A stretch of 64,000 nucleotides of DNA, from contig CAMZMU010000075.1 of assembly GCA_947311845.1 (NCBI GenBank), positions 22,198,293-22,262,292 on the forward strand, given 5' to 3'. The notes under the pieces are model-generated. The model had not been told where the DNA came from and did no database searches. It was given only the letters and a program-made list of their open reading frames with translations. The position numbers and the translations under genes were made by a program. Shown here one piece after another: positions 34,253 through 45,359 of this stretch; the first letter of the stretch is position 1, and every line of letters starts with the position of its first letter. The stretch is from Poa pratensis. Taxonomy: Eukaryota; Streptophyta; Magnoliopsida; Poales; Poaceae.

Positions 34253-34448
34253 TAGATGAATAAGATAAAACAACCAGAAATCAGTCAAAAAATTCGTGAA
34301 ACAGTCAAACGTGAAAAATCAACACGTCCCCCATCGAAGAGCTTCTGGCGCGTGAGCGCGTGCGAACCACTAACTGGGCCTGGCCCATTAGCGCGTCGTT
34401 GGGAGGGTACGCGAAGGGATGATAGCGTCGCGTGCCGCGTTGTATAGG

Positions 34449-35232
34449 CGACCCCCTTTACTCTCTCATTTTCTTTTTTTCCCCACGCGGCCCAGTTCTG
34501 GCCAACCTCCCAGCCCGGTCCAGCATCTCTCCATCTTCTTCCCGAGCCGCTGTGTGGTGAGCGCATCGTCGCCATGAACACGTCGCTGGTAGATCGCCAA
34601 GGGCATGTTCTTCACGCCATGTGTCGTGTGAATTTCAGAAGATAGGATAAGAATACCAACAAAACAAGGCGGACATGTATTTTGGTCGATCGTTGAACTT
34701 TTAGCGGCATGGCAACAGTTGGGGCGATAGTTGTCCGACAAAATTTGTATTGATCCCCAAGATCTGTCGTGGACAGTGAACAGTTAGGTCATTAGATGGC
34801 GGCCGGCTGAAGCACGTTGAATCGGAAGCTGGGCGGGAGACGGGAGAGACGGAGAAGCGGACGTAGAAATTAAAGTAAAATTTGTGTAGCGAACCGAAAC
34901 CAAACCTCGGTAGATGGCGCCCGGCCGCCACAACTCCGTCGCGTGGCGCTCACTCTGGCGTAATCACGCTTCTCATCACCAGTTCACCATGACACCATCC
35001 ACGTTACCTTCGTCGAACTTACCCGAAGCAACTAGCTCACTCCTATATTAACTTTGGCACTTTGCCATCCAGCCCATAGACTCACGTGATTCCATTAAAA
35101 AAATCCCTACACTCAGCCTACAGCTGATCGTCCGCCAGACCGCGACGGCAACGGCAACGGCAAAACCACCACAGAGCGCGCAAACCCGGCGCAGCCTCGT
35201 TTTTTCTCATCCTGGTATCACACCTCGGTTCG
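34449..35232. other. Intergenic sequence upstream of the second DnaJ gene
   Basis: No gene is recognised. The last 70 bp (TCTCATCCTG..., GCTATATGTG) resemble the promoter of the first DnaJ gene. Confidence 0.4.
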
Positions 35233-35241
35233 CTATATGTG
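35233..35241 (+). promoter_or_regulatory. TATA-like element of the second DnaJ gene
   Basis: CTATATGTG lies about 110 bp before the ATG, in the same position relative to TCTCATCCTG and ATTGTCC(A/G)TCACCATCT as the stronger TATATATA of copy 1. It is weaker than the other two copies' boxes. Confidence 0.45.
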
Positions 35242-35344
35242 TATGGGTATCTCCATTGTCCGTCACCATCTTCCACACCACCCCGATCTCATCAGTCTCA
35301 TAAACCACGGTCAAGTAAAGCTTTGTTCCTCTGTTTGATAAGCC

Positions 35345-35827
35345 ATGAACACCGTCAGCTCCAGTTCCGCCACGCTGGGATGCACGGCCAAGGTCACCAG
35401 CTATGGCACCGGCTTTGGCCGGAGGAGCGGCCACTGCCGCTGCCCCGTCAAGGCGGCGGCGGCGGCCACGGCCAGCAGGAGTACGGACTACTACAAGGTG
35501 CTGTCCCTCGAGCACTCGACGGACGTGGGCCAGGAGGATGTCAAGCGCGCGTACCGGCGGCTGGCGCTGCAGTACCACCCCGACGTCTGCCCGCCGTCGC
35601 GCCGCGCCGAGTCCACGGAGCTCTTCGTCGAGATCCGGCGCGCCTACGAGACGCTCTCCGACCCGGCTACGAGGGTGCAGTACGATGCCGAGCTGAGGAC
35701 GGGCACCGCGGCGAGGCGGCCAGCGGATGGGTTCCCGAGGGACGTGTGGGAGGCGCAGCTGTGCGTGCTGCGGGCGCGTTCCGAGCGGCGCCAGAGCGCG
35801 AGCAGGTGCAGCGGCAGCCGATTCTAG
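35345..35827 (+). CDS. DnaJ11-like chloroplast J-domain protein, copy 2
   Basis: A single-exon, 160-residue protein, close to copy 1 over its whole length, including the transit-peptide-like residues 1-46 (SYGTGFGRRSGHCRCP). The J domain spans about 48-116, with YRRLALQYHPD and HPD at 78-80. It ends GFPRDVWEAQLCVLRARSERR and a short basic tail. It differs mainly in the linker at 118-127 and at the extreme C-terminus. Predicted role: plastid Hsp70 co-chaperone. The start is set by the MNTVSS leader and the TTTGATAAGCC context shared with copies 1 and 3. GC-rich codon use is usual for grass single-exon genes. The promoter region also resembles copy 1. Confidence 0.92.
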   Translation: MNTVSSSSATLGCTAKVTSYGTGFGRRSGHCRCPVKAAAAATASRSTDYYKVLSLEHSTDVGQEDVKRAYRRLALQYHPDVCPPSRRAESTELFVEIRRAYETLSDPATRVQYDAELRTGTAARRPADGFPRDVWEAQLCVLRARSERRQSASRCSGSRF

Positions 35828-35939
35828 GCATGGGCGCGTTCTGTACTTCTGAAGTTCTGATTGGTTCTAACCTGAGATGCCATGGCCGCGTGGCATCTGT
35901 TTCTACTGGTGTTAAGTTGTGCAAAGTGTAGATCGATTT

Positions 35940-36369
35940 GAGGTAGTGTGCTCTAAAATTATATTGATTTGTCGAAAGCTTGCTTCATAGGGCTTTAGTG
36001 TACGGTTGCCGGCTGCTGAATTATGCGATGTTGAACTTAATTACTAAACCTTCGCATCTGCACAGCTGCACTTCTGCTCTGGTGTATGGCGTCTTCAGTC
36101 ACCAGAGTCAAGGAGGAAGACTAAGTGCAATATCTTTTTCCTTTTGAATTATATCAAAAGCAGATAACTTGGCAACAAAACATGTAAAGCACTTCAAGCA
36201 ATTGATGAAATTTGATGGTCAATCCCTCTAGAAACATACAGTAAGATGGTCAAGGCAACAAAAAAAATACAAATCCGAGTTCGTTTAGAATTTTAAGTTG
36301 TAGTTATTTGCATCCAGTTGCCGCAATGTATGTATAGATGTGCAATGCATCCTCTTACGCTATTAAGTA
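35940..36369. other. Downstream flank, nothing recognised
   Basis: AT-rich 3' flank of the second DnaJ gene. No poly-A signal could be assigned with confidence and no other gene is seen. Confidence 0.35.
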
Positions 36370-36623
36370 CTCCTTCCCTTTCCCAAAATATAAGAGGCGT
36401 GCTATTTTTGTGATGGTCTTTGATGCACGTTTTTGATCACTATATACTAAATTATATGAATTGTGATGTATAAATGGCACCGTTGGATTCTTCTTGAAAT
36501 ATTCTTTCATTTCGTATATCTTTATACTAATTTTGTGAATATATTATAAGTAGAAATAAGAGTCAAAACTGTACGTCGTTTACCAGCGAAAATCGAGGGC
36601 GCCTTATATTTGGGATAGGGGAG
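36370..36623. mobile_element. Stowaway-like (Tc1/mariner) MITE
   Basis: Inverted ends CTCCTTCCCTTTCCCAAAAT and CTTATATTTGGGATAGGGGAG, flanked by TA on both sides (36,368-36,369 and 36,624-36,625), are the signature of grass Stowaway elements. It is 254 bp and non-coding. Confidence 0.85.
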
Positions 36624-36959
36624 TACAAAACACCTGAACATGAACTCTTTGTCTCTGACACACATATACTTACACGAAATATACTTAGGATCGGAGTTGG
36701 AGATTTGAAGAGTGATGCGGTCTCCTCATGTGCCTCTCCATCAACAAGAACAATACCTCATACTGAATGGTCACTCTCACTATCAACGAGACGATGCCTC
36801 AATAATATATAGAGCAAGACATACAAAAGTCTCTCAACTAGCCGCCTAACCAATAGTTATCTTCGTGTGGTTTGTACTCATTTCTGCAACACATTTTGAG
36901 ACCACAAGCAAGACCTTCACCTAACTTCATGCTTAGGGATGTGTTGTTCGTGATTGTTG

Positions 36960-37430
36960 ACGATCTTAAGAATGCATGTACAGTTAGTCATTGTTAAGGA
37001 TAAGCTAAGTCAATATTGGATCATTAGTTTTGTTATTAGGGTCAGTTAGCTAGACATGTTTAGGAGTATTGTGAATTATGATGATTTTTTTCCTTTTATT
37101 GCAAGCTTTTTGCCTATTTTATCGTTTTTCCAACCAACTTGTTCGTTGTTTCACAACTATTTCCTCACAAACGATTTTGCCATATTGACTATTTTAAAAT
37201 GCAAATAAAATTAGTTACTGCTAAGGATAAGCTAAGTTATTATCAGATCATTCATTTTGTTACTAGTGTTATTTAGACCATGTTTAGCATTATTGTGAGG
37301 TTGTGATATATTTATAATTTCATCGCCAAAATTTTCCTATTGTATTGTTTGTCCAACCAACGTATTTATTGTTTCACAACTATTTTCGCAGAAACGATTT
37401 TAACGTTAGTTCTATCCAAATCACCAGTGA
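36960..37430 (+). repeat. Two diverged direct repeats of about 228 bp
   Basis: GGATAAGCTAAGT, GATCATT, TTTTGTTA, ACATGTTTAG and CCAACCAAC, then GTTTCACAACTATTT and AACGATTTT, occur in the same order in both copies. The copies start near 36,985 and 37,212. They contain no gene and no recognised element ends. Confidence 0.6.
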
Positions 37431-38479
37431 AGCGACACACATGCATGATGATGTCATTTTTATCCAGTTTCAATACAATCAAAACACATGTACTACCCGT
37501 CAAAAAAAAAACACATGTACTAGTATTATTCCCCTGGATGCATCTTATATGAGTGCCTCGGCTTTGCTCGACCAAACCAACTTGCTTTCTTTCCGGCGTG
37601 TTATTTGGCTTACAGTGCGAGGATAGAATATATATTTCTCACCAGATACAGGTAACAAGGCTAGCTAGGATGTTTTGTAGTAACTTAACTTTACAAATAA
37701 TGTGGACATGAATGTCGATGGTCGATTTTGGATGGAGTGACATTTGAAGTGCATTCTACCATCACCTTGTATGTATATAGTGAGTTGATCCCCTCATAAA
37801 GGTGAGTAAGGACAAATGTCATCGAGTTCTTTTGTCCTAGTTGGGAGAGACCCTGAGAGGAAATCAAGGGACGCAAAATAAGCAAATGATTAATGTCCTA
37901 TCAACCATATCTTAGAATCTCTAGATCAAGTACCCACCTAATGCGTAGACTAAACGTGCACATGTAATGAATCGATTAGGATACGGCGGCTTGAATCTTA
38001 TCCTTTATATTTATCTTATCTTGCGTATTGGCCGCATCCCATCCAAGCAATAGCAACATCCAAAACATGAAGTCCGAACATTATATAGCTATATACGTAG
38101 ATGTATAGTTTAGATAGATTCAAGGAAACTTCGCTTCTTACTAGAAAATCAGGTATACGTAACCCCTGATCGACTAACGATGGCCGCCGGCCCTCACAGT
38201 CACGATGGAGCCATGGAACCTTTTAATATACGCGCGAGTAATAAAAAAATAACCACATCATGCCCCCTCACCCACGACGCCAAAAATGTCTTCTATAGTT
38301 CACCAAAGACATTTTTATTACTCCAATAGAAGTGGTGGCGGCATTTGCTAATCCACTTGCGAGAATGGAACCACGGTACAGCTTAACTTAAATTTTGCAT
38401 GGAAAGTAAAAGAGAGATTGTCTGTGCACTGACAATGTAATTCAAAGAAACAAAGAACCGTGACATACTGACATATATA
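37431..38479. other. Intergenic, no recognised gene
   Basis: Only short frames are present and no repeat family is identified, apart from scattered AT-rich tracts. Confidence 0.4.
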
Positions 38480-38629
38480 CTACCTCCGCTTCTAAATATA
38501 AGATGTTTTAGCTTTTATCTAGATTCACATGTATCTACATGTATCTAGAGACGTTTTAATGTGTATGTCAATTCGTATCTAGTCAACATGTAAAATATCT
38601 AAAACATCTTATATTTAAAACAGAATGAG
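38480..38629. mobile_element. Degenerate Stowaway-like MITE
   Basis: Ends CTACCTCCGCTTCTAAATAT and its imperfect inverted match ATATTTAAAACAGAATGAG are flanked by TA (38,478-38,479 and 38,630-38,631). The interior has an inverted pair around AAGATGTTTTAG and CTAAAACATCTT. Confidence 0.75.
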
Positions 38630-39480
38630 TACATGACAACCAGTTTATGCCAACTTCACTTTGCCGCTCCAGTTGATATGATCCCTTGGTTAACACGACC
38701 CCATGTCAATTTCACTGGTCCACACCATTGCAGGACTAGCGGACCACGTCAGAACCAAGGAGGTCGCGACAACCAAAAAAAAAAAAACACTACCCCTTCT
38801 CCCCTCTCTCCTATTTGTTGGTGGATCTCTAGCTGCTCTAGTTACTTGCAGTTATCATCACAGGGAAAAAACAACTTCAATTTCCAGCTGCTCACAAGTT
38901 TTCAATAAACCTGGACAGACATATATATTTCGTCATAAATCCAGATATATATTTTCCGTCATAAATCAATATATCCATTTAATCGTTAAATACTGTAGTA
39001 AGAAGCAACAGATTGCCCCCACTGTCGATGCAACAAAACGTGCTAGCTGATCTAGCAATACAAAAGGGGTTGACTCTGAATAATAACCAATAAACGTACA
39101 AACTACTGTGAACTACGAAGCTACAAATAAGCCTCTGCCTAGACGTAGACTCTGAACTTAGATGCAGTCCCTGCTTTAGTTTCATACATACAGCGGCCAC
39201 AGGCCAGTCAACTCTTTATTTGCCAACACAGATACAAAAATGCCACTTTTATCTCCCATACATGCACTAATCTCTAATCTTCCGTGAGATTTCGTGAAAC
39301 TCTGAAATGCTCTTCAGATTGATGGAGCCTAGTTAGATTGCATCCATAGTTCCGATGATTACCTCTTGTATATTCCATCGAGGGGAAAATTTTCCACCTT
39401 TGGCATCCACCCAAACTGTCCAAAAATTGACTGAGGTATGCACATTATGACCAGCCACTGATCATGAATTGAGTTGCACA
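38630..39480. other. Intergenic plus probable 3' UTR of the FAD synthetase gene
   Basis: The part next to 39,481 should carry the 3' UTR of the minus-strand gene. No other gene is recognised. A long A-run lies at 38,776-38,787. Confidence 0.4.
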
Positions 39481-42400
39481 TCACCCAAACTCAATCCCTA
39501 GGTGTTGATCTTCCTGAAAAGGATTTGGTGACAAACTGCTCTCATCTTTCATCTCAATGTCTATGGTTTCCGGGTTAATGACCACCCTGCATAGTCCAAG
39601 GTACCTTCCATTGAAGAGCTCACAATTTTCATATAAACCGTCAGCTGGTGCCATGTTCAACATGGAGGATTTAGGGACTACAATGCTTTTCCGTTCCTTG
39701 AGGCAGTATTCGCCAACTGTTAGCACAAGCCGGTGTTTTCTCCCAAGTAATTTGGAGACGTATTCAATGTCACCAACTGACAAAGCATGGCGAACACGAC
39801 TGGAAGACACCTGTCCTTTATCACTTGAATTTACAGCAGGTGTTGCTCCGTTATAAGATCGTTTTGCCGTGTCCATGACAGAACGTACAATAAAAGCACT
39901 TAAGCCGAATTCCTCACATAGTTTCACTAACTCAGCTGCGTCACCAGATGCTTTGTAGCCAAATCTGTAGTTTTCACCTGTCATGGTACATGAAGAAACT
40001 TATTAGAAGTAGGATACTGCAGCATAATACTGAGCCTACGAGACAAAATAATATGTTTGTACCTGCTACGACACCTTTTATTCTAAGATCCTTTGATAAC
40101 TTCTCAACAAACTGGTGTGGAGTTAGGTACCTGACCTTTGAAAACTCAACTTGATATTCAAGAGGCACCACATTTCTACAATACGTAGCCCAAGAAGAAA
40201 GGACTCGTTTCCGATCACAATGAGCAACTATCGGAGGCCTGTACAAGTAGAAAACAATAATGATTTGCTAGACTTTACAATGCCCTCCTTGATGTTACTC
40301 TACTGTTGCCAAGGGTAAGTTTATCTCGAAGTTATTGAAAGTTTCCTGGAGGCTCACCTATACTCCCAGCCAAGTACTTCAGCCATTCCCACAAAAGAAA
40401 GAAGAAACGGATTTCCTGATTTAGAAGCATGCATTGCTAGTTCCCGATGGCCAATGTGAAGGGCATCAAATTTTCCCAAGGCGACTATCCCATCTGAAAT
40501 GTGCATGTGCACTGAAGATTCAGTGAAACTGTACTAATAGGTGAAACAAAAAGCTGTGCAGGTCTGAAGGACAACACTGATCAGTGCAACAGAAGGTCAT
40601 AAAGAGAGTGCAAAAACAGTGATCTAGCAACACAAAAGCACTGGGAAAACATCCAGGACAATGCTCAACTGCTAGCAATAGCAGGTGTTAAAAAATAAAG
40701 CTGTACAAAAATATTGCAACTTCTAGGATGGAACTTCAAATATGTTTCGAGGGACAATGAAACTTTGGATATTCGGTTGAAATTTTTTCCTTTCTTTTTC
40801 CTCCTGTTTAAGATGTAATGTTTGTCAAGTTACTGTTTTATCCTCTGATGTACACAACTGATGTACAGACAATTTTAGGAAGGAGTAAAAGATAATAGTA
40901 TGAGCCCGTTGATGGTAAGAACAGCTTCTATCACAGGTGAGTCCAAACATGTCAACTTGTGCACTATATGACTTCAAAAGCCGCATAATTAGTTAACCAG
41001 GGTCGTTGTGTGAAACTGGCAAGCACCATGATTTAAGTGAAAAGCTAAGGGAATGCCATATACTAGTGCATAGCTAACAAATAAATTCCTCAACTCAGCA
41101 GTACTTCTGTGCTCTTCCAGGTTTTGCAAAGATCTCAAAGCATTTTGTGTTAATTATTCTCAGGGTAAGTATGTAAGATTGTAAGTCAATGAACTGTGGG
41201 CTGGTACTGTAGCAATCCGAATTAAGACCCAAGATTTGTCACCTCCCAAGTGCTTCAGCGTCACTATGGTCCCAACAGCATGCCATGATCAAAGGTGCAC
41301 CTTGATCCTTCGATGGCATGGCACGGCACAAAGACGCTAAGTGAAACAACGGACAGCTCTCAGATACAGATGTGCTTTTGAAGGAGACAATTGGAGGAGA
41401 AGAGATATATAATGTATGATTAATCAATATGAACTGGAGGCCGAATCACAGAGATGAATAGAGGCTAAGTTCGGATTTGAACGGCCAAATTTCTCTGCTG
41501 GAGCCTGTAAGCTCCAAACCACCCTTAATAAAAAAAGTGTGTGAACTATGTTTCTCGGAAACAATTAAACAAAGTCCTTAATAATGGAATAGGTTGTTTC
41601 TGAGCTTCCACAGCATATTTTGGATGAGATAGCCATTACCAGCACATAAGGTTTATGGTATTAGTTTACACACATAACAACAGCATATTTTGAAACTTAA
41701 ATGTACAAAATAAAAGAGGCCATAAAGAACTTACCAAGCACACAGTCTTGCTCTTCTCCGCAGTCTATTAGGAGGTTATCTTTCACCAAATCTCCATCGT
41801 TCAAACTAACCCCTGGACGTCCAAATGGGCTGGATGTCGTCAATGAGAACCTCTTAAGCCCCTTGCTTGTGTTTAAAAATCTTTTGTGGCTGTAGTAGCT
41901 AGAAGCACATAATTAAGTTAACCATTTGGGAAAAAAGTTAAACGACGAAGCACAAAGTTTGCACTATGTTCGCAAGAAAATGATTTGCATCTAACAGGGA
42001 GGGTAGAAATCATGGTCTGCTGGCAGGATGATGTCAATGTTTGCACATCTCCCTTGAGATTAATCAAATTGAATAAACGATAGGCTCATTATATGTTTTC
42101 ATAATCTGATTTTTCGTCAGAATCTTATAGGATGCGCGAACAACTTAAAGGAGCCACTTACATTAGGGCTATGTATTTGCACCAGAGCATTAGCAAGCAG
42201 TAAGATAATAATGAACCTCAAACATGTCAATTCTGTTATAGGATATGCATATTACGAAACCTCAATCCCCTTTAACCCCGTCTCCTTTGGTTGACCACAC
42301 GTCCACAAATGCAAAACAACCTATATTGGCTTGGCCCTAGTCATGAAACCGAGCTCAAAACATCCTCTTACTTATCAACACCACGAAAACAAGCTGCATG

Positions 42401-43068
42401 CAAGTTCCATTAATGCTATCAAGTTGTAAACTAAAAAGGCTAACTTTGACTCGCTAAGCCTTACCTCAAATTCTTGTTCTATCCCATCTACTAATAGAAT
42501 TCAAGGCATGGTGAGTCTTCGTCTTTCAAGTGTTTGGTTACGGATCATCATGAACGCCAGTAAGTTTGTTAGTCAATAACCCAACCCCTAAATACCTGTC
42601 CAACTAGTCAAGTTCTCTAAACCAACACATAACGACAGCAAAAGCTACCACCACCTCCAGAGTCCAAAATTAACCAGCAGTCGAGCACCCACATGCAAAC
42701 ATATCGATATAAAAATGCTGCGATAGAATTCTAATTCTACTCCAACGGCGAAGGTGTCACCACCTGACACGAACGCCCGCCGGTTGAAGCGTTCCATCGA
42801 ACAGCTTGCTAGCCCAGACGCAGGGGAAGCGATACAGCATCACAGACCAACACAAAGGACAGGAAAAGCAAGCTAAAGCGAACAGAGCATGAATTCAGCT
42901 CTATCGTTACCTGCAGCGCCGGCCGGTGGTTGGCAGGCGGAAGTGAGGAGCGCTGGCGGCCGCGGACGGGCGGCTGCGGGAGCGGAGGAGAGGCCGCCAG
43001 TGGGAAACCGGAGAGGGAGAGGAGGCGCGGAAGGTGCAGGCGAGCGCGGCGGCGCCGCCCCGCTCCAT
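39481..43068 (-). CDS. FAD synthetase (RibF type), chloroplastic
   Basis: Five exons on the minus strand: 43,068-42,911; 41,898-41,735; 40,493-40,358; 40,238-40,063; 39,977-39,481. All have GT-AG introns. They total 1,131 nt, giving 376 residues plus a stop, with phases agreeing at every junction. Residues 1 to about 55 ([17 protein letters not shown]...) are rich in Ser, Arg and Ala and look like a plastid transit peptide. The catalytic nucleotidyltransferase motif [13 protein letters not shown] follows, with the HxGH type signature. Further along are [13 protein letters not shown], then [13 protein letters not shown] and [23 protein letters not shown], all conserved in RibF adenylyltransferases. 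It makes FAD from FMN and ATP. Plant RibF enzymes lack a working riboflavin kinase part, and here the C-terminus is short. This is the best-supported host gene in the window. Confidence 0.93.
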
Positions 43069-43331
43069 TCTACCAAGGGGGTGCGGCCCCCTCCTGTGTT
43101 CTCTTGAAGGTTCGCCGCCGGTGTCGTGGCTGCTTCGTTGCTTTGCCTCTCTGTCCTCTGCCCGTTAGATGAGGTGCGGTTCGGGTCGGAACGGAGGGGC
43201 TAGCAAAGGTTCGACCGCACCACGGAGACGCACAGGCAATCAGGCATGCACCACAGTTTATTATCGCTACACAAGTACACAGTTTAACCGAGAAAATCCT
43301 TTCTGAAATATAGCTATGAACCGAATTAGTT

Positions 43332-43627
43332 TTTTTTGAAACACAGTACAACGCAGACGCTCACATACACGTACACACACTCACCCCTATGAACGCACAC
43401 ACGCACACTCTACCCCTATGTGCACCTTCGGAAGACTGAGTCGACGGTCGGGTCTTGAGATTGACGAAGTCACCACAGTCGTCTCGCTGTCGACGGGAAC
43501 GTCGCCTCCCACTAAAAAATATTTCGCCTAAATGAGAAACACCAGTGTCAAACCTGGGTTTGAACTCTGGTGGGCTGGATGTACAACCAACCTCCTAACC
43601 ATCTTACCACAGGCAAGTTCTCCTGAT
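43332..43627 (-). mobile_element. tRNA-derived SINE
   Basis: Read on the minus strand, the head near 43,620 has A-box-like TGGTTAGGAGG and B-box-like GAGTTCAAACCC. The body contains CACCAGTGTC-type and GTGGTGACTTCGTCAATC-type words known from a common grass SINE, and the tail is an A-run (T-run at 43,331-43,338). Identical 11-bp flanks CCGAATTAGTT lie at 43,321-43,331 and 43,628-43,638. It lies about 260 bp upstream of the FAD synthetase start codon and could affect its promoter. Confidence 0.85.
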
Positions 43628-43638
43628 CCGAATTAGTT

Positions 43639-44655
43639 GCCGCGAGTTGTATACCACATTTGTGCTATACTATTTGTCCGCCCACGACAAGTAAAATCTA
43701 AACACGCTTTTGTAGGCGAATATCCAATAAAAACCGCGATTCGGTGAAAATCTAAACATGCTTTTGTAATAAACACCTCCCGAGCAAGTCGCAGTCGACG
43801 CAAGCCCATATCAGTCGTGCGATGTAGCACTCCTCGGGCCCCTGCCATGAGCCCTCTCCCTCCCCCTCCTCCGGCATCCAGAAGCTTTGTGCCGGTCATG
43901 ATCCCCTACCCGATGTCACCTCGGATGGTTGTCCTTGCCCTCGGTGGTCGTGACTCGCCCTTCACCGCAAGTGTTTAGGCCGCCCCTCGCTAGAAACGGC
44001 GTCATTGGTCGTATGTCCCATGCTATGCACATGTCTCCTAGAAGCACCCCTCAGATAAATCACTACACTTTTTTTTTTGTTTCTCCGTTGCCACCGTTGC
44101 CCCTCATGGTCGAAGGGCGACCACTCCCACCTTTGTCATCAACTTCAGCTTCTTCCGGCCAGCGACTATTGGTGTTCAACCTCCAGGATGCCTCGCCAAG
44201 ATGGAGGCCCCTCTGCTCTAGTACAGTGAGCTCCCACTGCCCGTCCCAAGTGGTCACGTCCTCGAGAACGAGGCGGTTGGCTGTGTTGTGAAGCTACGTC
44301 GTGGTGGATAAGGAGTTGGACTCGATTGTGTTCTCCAATTTGGTTCCATGGTCCTTTGTGCAAATTGTATGTGACTTAGTTGTAATTTCTTACTCTTTAC
44401 TGCCTCTTGACGTAATTGTAACTCAACCAACATGTGAATGAAAGCTTCTCCGTCCTTTGGAACCAACCCCTGTTCAAAACAAAAAAAGTTGTCCCTTCCA
44501 ATGCAAAGCCCGTCAACAAAGAGTCTTGACTAATCAAGAGTTGTGTAGAAGATCTCTTTTGAACTTACGCAATTCCAAACAATCTGTTTATTCCCGGTTA
44601 GAACTTGTCGGAAATTGGACTGCGCAAACGATTAGCTCGGTGCTTACGCATACCA
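43639..44655. other. Intergenic, no recognised gene
   Basis: Open frames of 90-120 codons exist on both strands but show no family motif and look like GC-driven frames. A stretch at 44,340-44,460 resembles a 3' UTR of some transcript, without a coding partner. Confidence 0.35.
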
Positions 44656-44882
44656 TCTTAGACACACTTCTTTTGGACTCCTCGAGCGGCTTCTGGAAGA
44701 AGCTTCTCCCCACCCATTTTTCCCAAAAGACGGGATCCCGTATATGTTCTGGTTTATAATCTAGTTATGCCCAAACTCGATTATAGGCCGGAACACATTG
44801 GGAGTCCGAAATTCTGAGAGAAACAGGTGGGAAGAAACTTCTCTCAGAAGCCGTTGGAGAAGCCCAAAAAAAAGTGTGTCTT
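44656..44882. mobile_element. Fold-back MITE
   Basis: The left arm TAGACACACTTCTTTTGGAC, CGGCTTCTGGAAGAAGCTTC is matched by the right arm GAAACTTCTCTCAGAAGCCG, CCCAAAAAAAAGTGTGTC in inverse order. The arms are about 65 bp each around a short core (about 44,730-44,815). No coding region and no sure target duplication were found. Confidence 0.7.
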
Positions 44883-45250
44883 GATATATTTGATCCTGTC
44901 CCCCGAAAACTGAAAAAAAAACTATGAACCGGAGATGCTCCGAGAGAAACAAGGAACAATGTGATTCAGAGCGCGTGAGAGCTGTAGCTCGCCTTGCACC
45001 ACTGCACGCACGGCACGGGTGTATCTCGGACAGAACTATGATCTCCGCGACAACCACACGGTCAAGCAGCCGAATCTGCGTGCGGGCTGTCACCTTCCTT
45101 CCGCACGCGCATGCTTCTTTGTCTCCGCCCAAATGGCACGTACCTTCGCCACCAGTTTACCCAAACCGCGTTACAGCACCGGGCCACCGGCCACGCTATT
45201 TGTCCCATCCTCCGCCCCTCCGGTACGGCGGTACACAGCTCCGGTCGGCG

Positions 45251-45259
45251 TATATATAT
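45251..45259 (+). promoter_or_regulatory. TATA box of the third DnaJ gene
   Basis: TATATATAT lies 109 bp before the ATG at 45,360, in a GC-rich setting. Confidence 0.65.
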
Positions 45260-45359
45260 TTGGCCGCATACATTCTGTTCTTCTGCACCGCCATATATCG
45301 CTCTGCTCCTCTGAATCACCTGCAAACACTAGCTTGTTTCTTCTTCCTTTCGATCAGCC

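Larger units (their letters stand above)
28653..34448 (+). mobile_element. MULE-like chimeric element with Ulp1-like gene and satellite
   Basis: Inverted repeats of 46 bp lie at 28,653-28,698 (CCTATACATCGCG...TTCGCGTACCCTC) and 34,403-34,448. They match at about 36 of 46 positions, and a shared GGGCCTGGCCCATT lies inside each. The outer limits may extend somewhat further, and I found no clean 9-bp target copies. Contents in order are a GC-rich leader with 40-bp repeats (28,780-28,925), a kinesin-14-like fragment, a spliced Ulp1-like protease gene and a 2.9-kb AT-rich satellite. Ulp1-like genes are known passengers of some plant Mutator-like elements. No transposase is seen, so the element would be non-autonomous. 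The MULE call is an inference from the repeats and the Ulp1 gene. Confidence 0.55.

Noticed and set aside
35239..35931. 230-codon plus-strand frame overlapping the second DnaJ gene
   Set aside because: It is a different frame through the GC-rich DnaJ coding sequence. The J domain with HPD is in the 35,345 frame.
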